Assembly: GCF_000010305.1 (NCBI RefSeq)
Contig: NC_012489.1
Coordinates: 2,363,646 to 2,427,645 of the forward strand
Source: Gemmatimonas aurantiaca T-27
GTDB taxonomy: Bacteria; Gemmatimonadota; Gemmatimonadetes; Gemmatimonadales; Gemmatimonadaceae
Direction of reading: 5' to 3'
DNA length: 64,000 nt
Each line of letters begins with the position of its first letter. Positions within the stretch are counted from its first letter, which is position 1. Made by a program: the position numbers and the translations under genes. This document shows, one piece after another, positions 63,536-64,000 of the stretch. The notes below the pieces were generated by a model. That model did no database searches and had not been told where the DNA came from. It saw nothing but the letters and a program-made list of their open reading frames with translations.

Positions 63536-63976
63536 TTAGAGCGTTCCCGCCAACTCCGGCTGCCCCGCACGTGCCGGGATATCGGACAGCAGATCTGCCA
63601 CCGTGGTCACGGCGAACTGCCGCCCGGCGTAACCCACGATGGCGTTCCAACGATCATGCAGCGCGCATGGATTGAGCGAATCACAGGCGTGATTGCGCAG
63701 CAGGCACGCAGGAACCCGGGAGTGATCATCAAACGGCGCGATGATCCGCTGTACCGTGAGCACATCGGGAGGCACGGCCAGTGTAAAACCACCCGCCGCT
63801 CCGCGTGCGCTGTGCACCACACCGGCCTTGGCCAGCGCGTTCAGCGTCTTCGCGAGATAGTTGCGGGGGGCGCCGAGCTGGTCGGCCATGGCATCGGCCG
63901 AGAGCGCCGTGGCGTTGCCGTGACGCGCGAGCAGCAACACGGCGCGCATGGCATGTTCAGCAGTCGCCGAAAGCAT
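63536..63976 (-). CDS. Rrf2-family transcriptional regulator with a probable Fe-S site
   Basis: 146 aa from ATG 63976, close to the right window edge. The N-terminal winged helix contains AEHAMRAVLLLARHG and the recognition region APRNYLAKTLNALAKAGVVHSARGAAGGF. Three cysteines follow at 91, 98 and 104 (ACLLRNHACDSLNPC), the spacing of the NsrR/IscR cluster, so it probably senses nitric oxide, oxygen or Fe-S status. The HDRW segment beside Cys104 fits NsrR-like members. It may autoregulate; the promoter region is cut by the window end. Confidence 0.9.
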   Translation of the reverse strand: MLSATAEHAMRAVLLLARHGNATALSADAMADQLGAPRNYLAKTLNALAKAGVVHSARGAAGGFTLAVPPDVLTVQRIIAPFDDHSRVPACLLRNHACDSLNPCALHDRWNAIVGYAGRQFAVTTVADLLSDIPARAGQPELAGTL

Positions 63977-64000
63977 GGAGTTGATCGGGTGAAGGTCGAC

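Overview
The window reads as one 64 kb stretch of high-GC, densely packed bacterial chromosome. It holds 45 protein genes (one cut by the left edge), no rRNA or tRNA gene that I could recognise, no CRISPR array and no transposase. Four things point to a Gram-negative aerobe, most likely a member of the Gemmatimonadota: a complete alternative complex III (act) operon, a neighbouring TamA/TamB pair, a PEP-CTERM protein, and many secreted peptidases and amidohydrolases. The phylum is an inference from gene content and style; no marker gene here proves it.

Left part (1-5.4 kb): a secreted CocE/NonD-type hydrolase (partial) diverges from a GNAT acyltransferase joined by a 4-base overlap to an enolase-superfamily N-succinylamino-acid racemase/o-succinylbenzoate synthase. 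An APC amino-acid permease follows on the other strand. A structured inverted-repeat element (5249-5341) lies upstream of the permease.

5.4-13.2 kb, minus strand: actA-actB-actC-actD-actE-actF, a quinol:electron-acceptor oxidoreductase, ending in a textbook terminator. No terminal oxidase genes are attached.

13.5-26.8 kb: a six-gene minus-strand operon (oligopeptide-type binding lipoprotein, heparinase II/III-like protein, TrmJ-like RNA methyltransferase, class III aminotransferase, two amidohydrolases). It diverges from two Dpp-type permeases, and a GH38 alpha-mannosidase-like enzyme lies beyond them. Together they look like an uptake and breakdown locus for an amino or acidic glycan; no ATPase gene is present in the window.

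26.8-36.6 kb: a DedA membrane protein, Mn-type superoxide dismutase, TauE/SafE permease, YIP1 protein, biosynthetic arginine decarboxylase, an AIM24-like protein overlapping a secreted S9 peptidase, and a DUF502 protein. 36.6-51.1 kb: a BTAD/TPR regulator with a lipoprotein, a secreted amidohydrolase, a dihaem cytochrome c, an LolA-like protein, an M3 peptidase, deoC coupled to a two-domain ALDH16-like aldehyde dehydrogenase, an Ig-like lipoprotein, an SDR and a UbiB-family kinase.

51.3-64 kb: a PEP-CTERM protein, TamB and TamA, a small membrane cluster ending in a Tat-exported Rieske protein (two four-helix proteins with histidines placed as in haem-b bundles), an M20 peptidase, a 42-bp near-perfect inverted repeat, glutamyl-Q tRNA(Asp) synthetase and an Rrf2 regulator with three cysteines. 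The Rieske cluster and the glycan locus are the best candidates for undescribed systems.
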